Assembly: GCA_964479745.1 (NCBI GenBank)
Contig: CAYZNJ010000018.1
Span: 1 to 12,788 of the forward strand
Source of the DNA: JACPNK01 sp964479745
Lineage (GTDB): Bacteria > Patescibacteriota > Minisyncoccia > 2-02-FULL-40-12 > IGHO2-12-FULL-4
Direction: 5' to 3'
Length of the DNA: 12,788 nt
The notes under the pieces: generated by a model
Told to the model about the DNA's origin: nothing
What the model saw: only the letters and a program-made list of their open reading frames with translations
The model's database searches: none
Translations under genes and position numbers: made by a program
Shown: positions 6,801-12,369 of the stretch, one piece after another
How the letters are laid out: every line of letters starts with the position of its first letter
Numbering within the stretch: the first letter of the stretch is position 1

Positions 6801-6891
6801 AACCCCCGGCTAAAAGCCAACCCTGACTGCCCAAAATTAAAGACAGGCCAGTCAATATAGCTATGGTTTTAGTGGATTTTAATTTAAACAT
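3886..6891 (-). CDS. Giant exported, membrane-anchored multidomain surface protein
   Basis: A 1001-residue cell-surface protein of unknown specific role. It has an N-terminal signal sequence (residues 6-34, ending ASADNP). Two copies of an unfamiliar domain of about 100 residues follow (39-134 and 182-277). Each carries DGRGLR, LRNFSP, LIRNTNL and EYRTDI motifs and two cysteines exactly 95 residues apart, probably a disulphide. Thr-rich linkers follow each copy. A beta-sandwich like the NBR1/FW domain spans 359-467, with four tryptophans (390, 410, 447, 456) and Cys361/Cys461. After a Pro-Thr linker come three DUF11-like Ig-fold repeats (about 493-622, 640-775, 808-943). A membrane helix (954-978) and a short basic tail end the protein; there is no LPXTG motif. 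Many NxS/T sites occur. A strong extended -10 promoter lies upstream; the Shine-Dalgarno sequence is weak. Adhesion, coat or pilus-like roles are guesses. Confidence 0.88.
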   Translation of the reverse strand: MFKLKSTKTIAILTGLSLILGSQGWLLAGGSASADNPTCQLIWDSPVLADGRGLRNPGDLDNVVINLRNFSPNSTILIRNTNLNGTNVRSAPITTDENGNFYLYDQTLIRSEEYNNGEYRTDIVDGSWNILATCNHGFITGSLSSTFTTTTTTTTFPPITTTTTFPPTTTTTLSPIVPSPVCRLTWNSPKTTDGRGLRRTGDFSNVTIDLRNFSPGSTVLIRNTNLDDSNVRTAPVGINSSGRFYIFDHTPIRSDEYTVGEYRTDIINENGELLATCNRSFIILENTPPITTTTTFPPTTTTTTTTTTTTTLSPTTTTTTLSPTTTTTTTTTTLPPTTTTTFPPTTTTTLPPAILVNGSTCVSINAPSVVSAGQSFSATVVMRNSGTKNWTSGATPHKLGSENPQDNYTWGRNRVYLPVSRVRQGGTVSFDFNATAPQTVGSYNFDWKILQEGIEWFGETCHKTISVESGTTPTPTSTPTPTPTPTPTDYNPSVDFQTYEVRNLSRGQSGFGSNIFVSSGDEVEFRLIARNYSSVTANDVRVSVYLPYFLSLIDNSLTVNGSYSYYANMYDGFYLGQLFGGQQKEIRFRARASDSFNDYFQIFASVSGGNFGTVNRSVSFQSGNNYYTPYPTPTVSYQYPFLSVSKLGKDISRGDAVWLKTVQALPNDVLQFSIMLTSSGNETVRNVYVKDQLDGLISFLPGSVTVNDSPVSDALINGELYVGDLSPGQVKFVKFQARVFPAGNFNQTQTLLSNTARVRASNFSNASDNSSVNVTNQYAYAAPTPTPSPTTTATPRVVTQIVYVNNNQTADVVKLGRNVSQEQKVPTKQLAAKPGDELEFTIQVTSTNGQTIKKALIKDILPPEIDYIFNSTRLGNQAISDDIVRQGFAVSNLRPQETRVITYHARVLPAETFKENKTELKNNASVLVNNSTVASDSALVVVQKGGISLLGGLVSSGSFAVLLMILLIVAVILLATFLWQEKRKNQPVKLAPVPLVYRSTV
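5428..5478 (-). repeat. Pro-Thr dipeptide coding repeat
   Basis: A run of near-identical 6-base units encoding Pro-Thr (residues 472-488), seen on the plus strand as alternating GGTGTA/GGAGTT-type units. It links the NBR1-like domain to the first DUF11-like repeat and is probably an extended, flexible spacer. Confidence 0.75.
5842..6021 (-). repeat. Long Thr-codon minisatellite, linker 2
   Basis: About 60 codons, mostly Thr with interspersed FPP, LSP and LPP breaks (residues 291-350). Within it, a 12-base unit (GTGGTCGTGGTT on the plus strand) recurs almost perfectly around 5960-5998, which suggests recent slippage expansion. Poly-Thr linkers of this kind are usually extended and O-glycosylatable. 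Length variation would keep the frame if whole codons are gained or lost. Confidence 0.8.
6370..6453 (-). repeat. Thr-codon minisatellite, linker 1
   Basis: Encodes residues 147-174, a Thr-rich stretch broken by FPP and LSP. A block around 6373-6400 is nearly identical to one in linker 2 (about 5842-5873), consistent with duplication of a domain-plus-linker module. Confidence 0.75.
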
Positions 6892-6930
6892 AGGACTAAT
6901 TTTACACCAAAATGGTATTTAAACAATACA

Positions 6931-6960
6931 ATTATAACATAGCCACAGACTGTCAGTCAA
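6931..6960 (-). promoter_or_regulatory. Extended -10 promoter for the surface protein
   Basis: On the minus strand, TTGACT (6955-6960), an 18-bp spacer and a perfect TATAAT (6931-6936) preceded by TG at the extended -10 position. Predicted start is near 6924, about 33 bases before the ATG. It lies back to back with the promoter at 6965-6993. Confidence 0.8.
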
Positions 6961-6964
6961 CCTC

Positions 6965-6993
6965 TTGACTAAAGTGGTAGGATTTGATATAAG
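6965..6993 (+). promoter_or_regulatory. Promoter for the PspA-like operon
   Basis: TTGACT (6965-6970) and TATAAG (6988-6993) are 17 bp apart. Transcription would start near 7000, exactly at the 5' side of the hairpin at 7001-7044. The -35 box is separated by 4 bp from the -35 box of the surface-protein promoter. Confidence 0.75.
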
Positions 6994-7000
6994 AAGAAAT

Positions 7001-7044
7001 CCTTCTTCCCATTTTCAGGTTGTCCTGAAGAAGGCTGTTTTTTT
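7001..7044 (+). promoter_or_regulatory. 5'-leader hairpin followed by seven T, possible attenuator
   Basis: CCTTCTTC (7001-7008) pairs with GAAGAAGG (7027-7034), and a run of seven T lies at 7038-7044. An alternative inner hairpin, TTCAGG/CCTGAA (7014-7019 with 7024-7029), uses part of the same right arm. The hairpin begins at the predicted 5' end of the transcript, so it is either an early terminator/attenuator or a 5' stabilising structure. The ribosome binding site (GGAG, 7052-7055) lies just beyond. Confidence 0.5.
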
Positions 7045-7062
7045 AAAACACGGAGAGACAAA

Positions 7063-7953
7063 ATGGAAGAAAGAAAACAAATCAGAACAGGATTTTTCTG
7101 GGATGCATCTAGCGTGGGTTTATTTGTGGGATTTGTCATCGCACTTATTTTTTTTATTCTTATGGTACTTATAGATGGCTGGGAAAAACAAAGCTTTAAC
7201 TATAAAAAAGCTCTTTTTCACGCCGCCGCCGGAGAAAATCTGGAAAATCTGGAAGACGATCGCGATCTTAGCGATCATCCGGAAAAAATGCCCATTATTT
7301 TTGCGGGGCTGAGCGACGGCTTTTTCCTGAGACAGATCTATAAAAAGGGTACCCCATTTGAAGAAATTGTAAGCAAAGAAGTCCTAGTCAGAAAGATTCT
7401 CAAAATTAGCGGTGTCAAACAATTTACACAACAAGACGCAGACTTTTTTAAACTGCCTGAAGGAATTCATAACCTAGCTTCAAGCGAATATTGGCAAAAA
7501 ATAAGAGATAAAGACAAGGTTGTTCTTAAGGGTATCCTTGAAAAAGGGAACAAGGTTCCTGAAATGAAGTATCAAGAAATTTCTGACGGATTTACTTTGT
7601 TGGTAGGGTTGGTGGTTATTCAGTTTTGCGGCTTTATTTCTTTTTTGACCGATTGCAACAAATACATGTGCTGCGGCATTCCCCTTTCCTGCCAATGGTA
7701 CGGCTTCGACTGGAAAAGTTTCTGGATTTATCCGAGTCTGGCAGTTTTTATGCCCGGAGCTTTGCCGCTGGTCTTGCTTATGACAATAGTCACCTTTTCT
7801 TCCCCCAGCTTTTGGAAAAGGGTCGGGGAAAATATCCGAAGCAACAGCATGGTTAGTTCAAGTTCGTTTAACCTAAATTTCTCCGACGACAAGGACGGTA
7901 AGATAGTTTTGGAGAGATTAAAACAAAGATTGAAGGGGAAAAACAATGTTTAG
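7063..7953 (+). CDS. Membrane protein of unknown function, first gene of the PspA-like operon
   Basis: I do not recognise this family. The 296-residue product has a membrane helix at about 18-37, then a soluble, charged region of about 135 residues with motifs IIFAGLSDGFFL and LPEGIHNLASSEYW. Two further helices lie at about 176-196 and 221-246, and a polar C-terminal tail follows. Between helices 2 and 3 is a cysteine cluster (Cys189, 198, 203, 204, 210) in FLTDCNKYMCCGIPLSC, which could bind metal or form disulphides. The soluble region between helices 1 and 2 is probably extracytoplasmic. The ATG at 7063 has a GGAG Shine-Dalgarno sequence 8 bases upstream. Its end overlaps the next gene by 8 bases, which suggests translational coupling and a shared complex. 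Confidence 0.8.
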   Translation: MEERKQIRTGFFWDASSVGLFVGFVIALIFFILMVLIDGWEKQSFNYKKALFHAAAGENLENLEDDRDLSDHPEKMPIIFAGLSDGFFLRQIYKKGTPFEEIVSKEVLVRKILKISGVKQFTQQDADFFKLPEGIHNLASSEYWQKIRDKDKVVLKGILEKGNKVPEMKYQEISDGFTLLVGLVVIQFCGFISFLTDCNKYMCCGIPLSCQWYGFDWKSFWIYPSLAVFMPGALPLVLLMTIVTFSSPSFWKRVGENIRSNSMVSSSSFNLNFSDDKDGKIVLERLKQRLKGKNNV

Positions 7954-8356
7954 AAAATTACCATTCTACGGCGAATTTTTTGAAGACAAGGACAAAAAAG
8001 TAAACAAAGAGGTTTTCTTTTCTGTCGGATCTAACATAGTCAAAGTCAAAGTAGAGGCAAGCAGAAGAGACGGCTTTGTCAAACACGCCAGCCTGGTGTG
8101 TACCGTCTTGGAAGTTAACGGCGTTACGGTTCCAGTCAATGACAGCGCAGAACTTGCTGAAAAAATAGCCGTTACAGAAAGCTCCTCCATAAGCCAAGAA
8201 AAGTGTTTCGGAGCAATTAGAGACGCGCTGGCAAATTTTGGCCTGCAAGGTCAAATTAAGCCAGTTTCCGAAGAAATGGCTCGCGGTCAAATAAGGGTTG
8301 CGCTTATCAGAAAAAGGATTAACAGCAAAAAAACAAAAAAGGAGGCTGACTTATGA
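7946..8356 (+). CDS. Small soluble protein of unknown function, second gene of the operon
   Basis: Unrecognised 136-residue protein without a signal peptide or membrane segment, so probably cytoplasmic. Residues 20-65 look like a small beta-rich domain (alternating hydrophobics in VFFSVGSNIVKVKVEA and HASLVCTVLEVNGVTV). Residues 66-100 look helical, and the C-terminus is strongly basic (KRINSKKTKKEADL). ATG 7946 lies inside the end of the previous gene, with GGGGAA 5 bases upstream. Its TGA overlaps the ATG of the next gene as ATGA, so all three proteins are probably made together. A role as a cytoplasmic adaptor between the membrane protein and the PspA-like coiled coil is inference from gene order alone. 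Confidence 0.8.
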   Translation: MFRKLPFYGEFFEDKDKKVNKEVFFSVGSNIVKVKVEASRRDGFVKHASLVCTVLEVNGVTVPVNDSAELAEKIAVTESSSISQEKCFGAIRDALANFGLQGQIKPVSEEMARGQIRVALIRKRINSKKTKKEADL

Positions 8357-9189
8357 TATTGCAACTGATATGGAGTGTAGTTGAACTATTAGCCCTGGGC
8401 GGCGCTGGTTTGTTCTTGTACGGAGACTACAAAAAAGGTTTTCCCGTCACACAATCTCTCTATGAAAAAGGTTGCCAAAAGTTTAAGCAACTCACCGGCC
8501 AAAAAGAGGATGTCATTGCCAAAGTTGACCGGCTAGTAGCAGGCCACGCTAGAAATATTGCTCTGTTAAGAGATTCCGTCGCCACAATTGAGGCCAATGT
8601 TAAGCAGACGGCACGGCGACTGGAGGAACAAAAGTTGCTGGCGCAGGACTTTGAGGAAGTTGAATTGGAAGCCGCCAGATCCGGAGACGAAGAAGCGCTG
8701 ACTGTTGCCGCAGTCGCCAGAGTTGAGACAGAAAAGAGAGTAGGTTGTTTCGCCGGCCACATAGGGGAGCAACAGAAAATTTTAGAAATACTCCGAAGAC
8801 AACTGGATGTCAAAGAGATGGAATTTGACACCGTTAAAACCAGAGCTGAAACAGCTAAAGTGGTATATCAAATCACACAGGCCAAAAAACAGCTTTACCT
8901 GATGACTTCCAGCATAGGAACCGAGACCGGTTTAACTGTCGGCGGCCAGTTTGAGCAGCTTCTGTTAAGCACCGAGCACGAAGATTTGAAAACAGACTCG
9001 TTACTGGAAATGGCGCAAAGGAGCAGCCATTACAAGATAAACCAGTTCCGACAGCAAATGGAGGTCCGCAAAGAAATTGAGGCGGTAAAGCAAAGGATCG
9101 CCTTGCCAGCCGCGCCAACGGAAATTGAGGCCGCTAAAAACCAAAGAACTATTGAAGAAGAAATTGAAGCCGAAGCTGAAATAAGCTAA
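8353..9189 (+). CDS. Membrane-anchored PspA/IM30-like coiled-coil protein
   Basis: 278 residues. A membrane helix at 3-23 is followed by a short loop and a long, almost unbroken helical region (about 50-250). The stretch 85-185 resembles the PspA/IM30 (Vipp1) core: RRLEEQKLLAQDFEEV, then ARSGDEEALTVAAVARVE (compare the family's gly-rich hairpin followed by a helix with A-x-x-A spacing), a helix with LRRQLDVKEMEF, and AETAKVVYQITQAKKQL. A short segment after it (198-222) matches where PspA has its final helix. The C-terminus is acidic (EEEIEAEAEIS). PspA and Vipp1 belong to the ESCRT-III superfamily and polymerise on membranes under envelope stress. Here the amphipathic N-terminal helix is replaced by a true membrane segment. 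AAAGGAGG precedes the ATG. Similarity is judged by eye, so another coiled-coil family is possible. Confidence 0.7.
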   Translation: MILQLIWSVVELLALGGAGLFLYGDYKKGFPVTQSLYEKGCQKFKQLTGQKEDVIAKVDRLVAGHARNIALLRDSVATIEANVKQTARRLEEQKLLAQDFEEVELEAARSGDEEALTVAAVARVETEKRVGCFAGHIGEQQKILEILRRQLDVKEMEFDTVKTRAETAKVVYQITQAKKQLYLMTSSIGTETGLTVGGQFEQLLLSTEHEDLKTDSLLEMAQRSSHYKINQFRQQMEVRKEIEAVKQRIALPAAPTEIEAAKNQRTIEEEIEAEAEIS

Positions 9190-9201
9190 AGCTTCTCCAC
9201 C

Positions 9202-9223
9202 GCCAGGTTAGCCTGGCTTTTTT
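9202..9223 (+). terminator. Intrinsic terminator of the PspA-like operon
   Basis: GCCAGG/CCTGGC stem of 6 bp with loop TTAG, followed immediately by six T. It lies 12 bases after the stop of the third gene. Confidence 0.85.
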
Positions 9224-9306
9224 ATTGTCTGGGGGCGGATACTTGTTTTTTGCGAAAAAGAGATATATCGTGTTGTAAGAAAAAGCACTTTAAAAAGGAA
9301 AAAACA

Positions 9307-10404
9307 ATGAAAATAATGGTGGTAGGAACGGGTACTATCGGACAGCCTCTGATAAAACTTTTTTTGACTGTAAGAAAAGCTCTTGGCATTGATGAAGTGA
9401 TCTTCCATAAACACCTTCCGGCGCTGGAAGGCCGAGGTTTTATAGTAGACTTTATGCGGGAAGGGGCAAGACTGGCGGTTCCGAATGAAAGTTTAGACAG
9501 CTTCAAAAAGCTTCTTGAGGGATATCACTTGGAACCAGACTATACTTTCACCCAAGCCTTGAATCGCGCCGACATTGTCGTTGACTGCACCGACAAGGGC
9601 ATAGCCAGAGAATTTAAGAAAAAATACTACGAAAAGACTGCCAGCAAGATTGGCTTCATCGCCCAAGGTTCGGAAAAGGGATTCGGCAAACCGTATGCTC
9701 TGAATATAAATGACTCGGCCCTGGAACCGGGCAGAGACCAGTTTCTACAGGTTGTAAGCTGTAATACCCATCAGGTTTTAGTCTTGCTGAAAACTTTAGC
9801 CTTAGATCCGGAAAACACGGGAAAGCTTAACTATGACAATTTAATTAGAGCTCGGTTCTATCTCGGACGCCGAGCAAGCGACATCTCGCAGTCTGAATCA
9901 ACGGTCGGAGTGGAAGTCGGAGAACCGACAGACACGGGCTACGGCTCGCACCAAGCGGCAGACGCCATTCGAGTTTTAAGAACTTTGGGCGACGTAAATT
10001 TAGACATTCACACGGCGGCCGACACTCTAAACAATCCGTACATGCATACTGTTTATTTTTCTATCATGACTAGAAAATTTACAACAAAAGAAGAAGTGGA
10101 AAAATTATTCCGCAACAATCCTCTGACAGCCGTCACTTACAGAAACACCAATAATCAAACTTTTTCGGGAGGCAGAGACCGGGGAAGCCACGGGAGAATT
10201 CTAAATCAAACAGTGGTCTACTTGCCCTCAATCGAAATAGTTTCCGGAGGTCACGAAATTATCGGACGATGTTTTACCCCTCAAGACGGCAACGCCCTGC
10301 TTTCGTCGGTAGCAGCAGTGCTCTGGCTCAAAGACTCGGGAATATACAAAGAGTTGCTTGCCGAACACTTTTTCAAAAGACCATTCTTGTTCGACGAAGT
10401 TTAA
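9307..10404 (+). CDS. Type II (archaeal-like) glyceraldehyde-3-phosphate dehydrogenase
   Basis: Phosphorylating GAPDH that interconverts glyceraldehyde 3-phosphate and 1,3-bisphosphoglycerate using NAD(P), in cytoplasmic glycolysis or gluconeogenesis. The sequence follows the archaeal class, not the common bacterial GapA: an N-terminal Rossmann motif VVGTGTIGQ (residues 5-13), ADIVVDCTDKGIAREF (88-103), the active-site VVSCNTH with Cys152, LGRRASD (186-192), and NNPYMHTVYF with the likely catalytic His247. Its 365 residues are slightly longer than typical archaeal enzymes. ATG 9307 is chosen because AAGGAA lies 8 bases upstream and the Rossmann motif starts at once; the in-frame TTG at 9250 would add a Lys-rich 19-residue tail. 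A weak promoter (TTGTTT 9243, TATATC 9264) has only a 15-bp spacer. It is a single-gene unit between two terminators. Confidence 0.88.
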   Translation: MKIMVVGTGTIGQPLIKLFLTVRKALGIDEVIFHKHLPALEGRGFIVDFMREGARLAVPNESLDSFKKLLEGYHLEPDYTFTQALNRADIVVDCTDKGIAREFKKKYYEKTASKIGFIAQGSEKGFGKPYALNINDSALEPGRDQFLQVVSCNTHQVLVLLKTLALDPENTGKLNYDNLIRARFYLGRRASDISQSESTVGVEVGEPTDTGYGSHQAADAIRVLRTLGDVNLDIHTAADTLNNPYMHTVYFSIMTRKFTTKEEVEKLFRNNPLTAVTYRNTNNQTFSGGRDRGSHGRILNQTVVYLPSIEIVSGGHEIIGRCFTPQDGNALLSSVAAVLWLKDSGIYKELLAEHFFKRPFLFDEV

Positions 10405-10405
10405 C

Positions 10406-10432
10406 AAAAACCCATCGTAAAAATGGGTTTTT
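10406..10432. terminator. Bidirectional terminator between GAPDH and the NUDIX gene
   Basis: AAAAACCCAT pairs with ATGGGTTTTT over a 7-base loop, right after the GAPDH stop at 10402-10404. The right arm ends on the last base of the NUDIX stop codon (minus strand). The A-rich left arm gives a T-run on the minus strand, so it can act for both convergent genes. Confidence 0.75.
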
Positions 10433-10896
10433 CATTTTAAAATTTTATCTACCATTTTTAACTCATTCCAAATCCCCTCAATTAAATCGTACCTCCTTGC
10501 CTCTTTAAGAGTGACCCAAGCATGCTCAGTCATTTCTTTTGAAAGCTTAACTTTGCCGCTTTTGTAATGAGCCCAGTAAGAAAGCGTAACCACCGGAAAG
10601 CCGTCCGGCCTGACAAAAACGAGATCGCAAAGATAGTTAGGTTTTTTTATTTCCAAGCCCACTTCTTCTTGAACTTCTTTTCTCACCAACCAATCCACAA
10701 CGTTGTATTGCTGGGGAAAGCCAGAAGCGATTCGCTCAAGTTTATACTCGCCAAATTTTAACTTTCCGCCCGGCACTGTCCACTTGTTTGGAAAAGCTTT
10801 TTCCCAAGACGCCCTTTTGGCAATCAAAAATTTTTTATCTTTTACAATAATTGCTGTCGCCGCCACAATATGCAGTTTAGGGTCAAGATTAGTCAT
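10432..10896 (-). CDS. NUDIX hydrolase with an expanded Nudix box
   Basis: Predicted Mg-dependent pyrophosphohydrolase acting on a nucleoside diphosphate linked to another group; the substrate cannot be assigned. The 154-residue product has the N-terminal strand HIVAATAIIVKDKKFLIAKR, then WTVPGGKLKFGE and KEVQEEVGLEI, which together make the Nudix box (Gx5E ... [R/K]EVxEExGL). The usual 7 residues between the halves are replaced by 22 (YKLERIASGF ... DWLVR), about 15 extra. The first basic position of the REUxEE motif is Lys. The catalytic glutamates remain. ATG 10894-10896 overlaps the ndk stop by 8 bases, so it is translationally coupled to ndk, consistent with a nucleotide-pool clean-up role. 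Confidence 0.9.
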   Translation of the reverse strand: MTNLDPKLHIVAATAIIVKDKKFLIAKRASWEKAFPNKWTVPGGKLKFGEYKLERIASGFPQQYNVVDWLVRKEVQEEVGLEIKKPNYLCDLVFVRPDGFPVVTLSYWAHYKSGKVKLSKEMTEHAWVTLKEARRYDLIEGIWNELKMVDKILK

Positions 10897-11401
10897 CTTC
10901 TCTCAAAACATACTTCGTGTACAAAGGCTTGTGGCTGACCAGTTCTTCCGGTTTAAACCAGACCTTGATTTCCGTTTCTGCTTCTTCCACTGAAGCCGAA
11001 GCGTGAATTAAATTAAAAACTCCTATTTTTTTAGCATCAGAGTAAGCATAAGAAACATGGGCGTAGTCGCCTCTTATCGTGCCTGGGGCGGCTTTTTTAG
11101 GTTCCGTCTCTCCCACAAGCTTACGCACCACTTCAACTATCTCTATACCTTCATAGACAATAGCAATGACAGGGCTTGCGGTAAGCATTTCTATCATCAG
11201 TTTTCTTATATGCTCTCCGCGCCGGCGAGAAACGTCTTCAGTATAGTGGCACATAGCGGTATTTTTGTCGCACTGCAAAAGTTTTAAGCCAACCATTTTT
11301 GCGCCGACTCGTTCAAATCTCTGCAAAATTTCGCCGACAATCCCCCGATTTATCGTATCGGGTTTTAGCAAGACTAGAGTGCGTTGTAATTGATCAGACA
11401 T
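10889..11401 (-). CDS. ndk: Nucleoside diphosphate kinase
   Basis: Transfers the terminal phosphate of ATP to NDPs and dNDPs through a phosphohistidine, balancing nucleotide pools. From MSDQLQRTLVLLKPD the product is 170 residues. It has the N-terminal LLKPDTINRG, AIVYEG, GETEPKKAAPGTIRGDYA, and the active site FNLIHASASVEEAETEI with catalytic His133. It is somewhat longer than the usual 135-155, because of a longer segment around residues 53-72 and a C-terminal extension after VWFKPEEL. ATG 11399-11401 is chosen because the family's first strand begins there; a longer in-frame ORF to 11605 runs out of frame over the end of the preceding gene and is not convincing. There is no clear Shine-Dalgarno sequence; a 7-base repeat array precedes it. 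It is coupled to the NUDIX gene. Confidence 0.96.
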   Translation of the reverse strand: MSDQLQRTLVLLKPDTINRGIVGEILQRFERVGAKMVGLKLLQCDKNTAMCHYTEDVSRRRGEHIRKLMIEMLTASPVIAIVYEGIEIVEVVRKLVGETEPKKAAPGTIRGDYAHVSYAYSDAKKIGVFNLIHASASVEEAETEIKVWFKPEELVSHKPLYTKYVLREDD

Positions 11402-11410
11402 AAGTAAAAA

Positions 11411-11445
11411 ATGACAAATGGCAAAATCCAAATGACAAGTTGAAG
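11411..11445 (-). repeat. Heptad repeat array in front of ndk
   Basis: Five in-phase 7-base units on the plus strand: ATGACAA, ATGGCAA, AATCCAA, ATGACAA and GTTGAAG. They end 9 bases before the ndk start codon. The unit sequence differs from the ACTAGCA family but has the same period and the same position just 5' of a start codon. Confidence 0.65.
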
Positions 11446-11453
11446 TCAGGAAT

Positions 11454-12323
11454 TTACTTGATTGTTTCATAGCCGCCCGCTCCATCCAAGACAAGTTCAA
11501 CCGTCCCATCCATATCTGTACGATAATACGGAATCTTAAAATCTTCAAGCCTTTGAAGAACTTCGCGGGTCGGATGGCCGTATTTGTTGTCTCTGCCGAC
11601 TTCAATAAACGCCAGCAAAGGACTGACTTTCTTTAAAAAGTTTTCCGTGCTTGAAGTTTTACTGCCGTGATGAGCCACTTTCAGAAAGTCAGAGTCAATC
11701 TTTACTCCGCCTTGAACCAGCTTTCCTTCAACCGGTTTTTCAACGTCAGCCTCCAGCAAAACTGATTGCGAACCGTAAATCAGCTTCAAAATTATACCGC
11801 CGTTGTTTCTCTTCGGTAAAAATTTGCCGTTTAAGTTTTCTGTCGGATTGAAAACTAAAAACTTAACACCATCGCCAGTGTTTATTTCCTGACCCAAAAA
11901 AGCGTTGTCAATTTCCGGCTGTTTTTCTTTTTTAATTTCTGACCACTGGCCGCAAAGACTGGTATCACACAGCATACCTGTTTCCAGAATTTTTGGCACC
12001 TCGTACCTTTGCAAAACATGAACCAAACCAGACAGATGGTCCGCGTCCGGATGAGTTGACACAAGAAGGTCAATACTCTTGTCAAAAAGAGGCATAACTT
12101 CCCCAAGCCTCTGCAAAACAACGCTTCCCGGCCCGCCGTCAACTAAAACTTGCTTGCCGCTCGGAGTTTCCACAAATATCGCATCGCCTTGGCCGACATC
12201 AAGAAAATAGACATGCAGCTTGCCATCGGTATTTTTAACAAAAAGAGTAAGCGTCAAAACCAGGCCCAGCACAGCCAAAACAAACCAATCTTTTTTAGAA
12301 ATCTTTTTATAGTCTTCGTCCAC
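11454..12323 (-). CDS. ComEC/Rec2-like metallo-beta-lactamase-fold hydrolase, membrane-anchored
   Basis: 289-residue protein with one N-terminal membrane helix (13-29) followed by a complete metallo-beta-lactamase domain, like the C-terminal domain of the competence protein ComEC. Seen motifs are FLDVGQGDAIFVETP (40-54), the metal site STHPDADHLSGL (His91, Asp93, Asp95, His96), a likely bridging Asp193 in LLEADVEKP, VAHHGSKTSS (His218/219), and NKYGHPTREVLQRL (His250). In ComEC this domain is thought to degrade the non-transforming DNA strand at the membrane. Here the ComEC channel and OB-fold parts are absent, so the substrate is uncertain (nucleic acid or another phosphoester). The helix orientation would put the domain outside the cell. 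The start is GTG 12321-12323; no ATG is available and no Shine-Dalgarno sequence is clear. It is the first gene of a likely operon with ndk and the NUDIX gene. Confidence 0.87.
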   Translation of the reverse strand: MDEDYKKISKKDWFVLAVLGLVLTLTLFVKNTDGKLHVYFLDVGQGDAIFVETPSGKQVLVDGGPGSVVLQRLGEVMPLFDKSIDLLVSTHPDADHLSGLVHVLQRYEVPKILETGMLCDTSLCGQWSEIKKEKQPEIDNAFLGQEINTGDGVKFLVFNPTENLNGKFLPKRNNGGIILKLIYGSQSVLLEADVEKPVEGKLVQGGVKIDSDFLKVAHHGSKTSSTENFLKKVSPLLAFIEVGRDNKYGHPTREVLQRLEDFKIPYYRTDMDGTVELVLDGAGGYETIK

Positions 12324-12369
12324 GCTTTTTCAATATCACAAATTTGGACAAAAATAAAATGTTGTTTTG

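Noticed and set aside
9250..9306. TTG start adding 19 residues to the GAPDH
   Set aside because: The added residues are Lys-rich and unlike the family, while ATG 9307 has a Shine-Dalgarno sequence and starts directly at the Rossmann strand.
11402..11605. N-terminal extension of ndk giving a 238-residue product
   Set aside because: The extra 68 residues read a different frame over the C-terminus of the ComEC-like protein and through a repeat array; the conserved NDK sequence begins at the ATG at 11399-11401.
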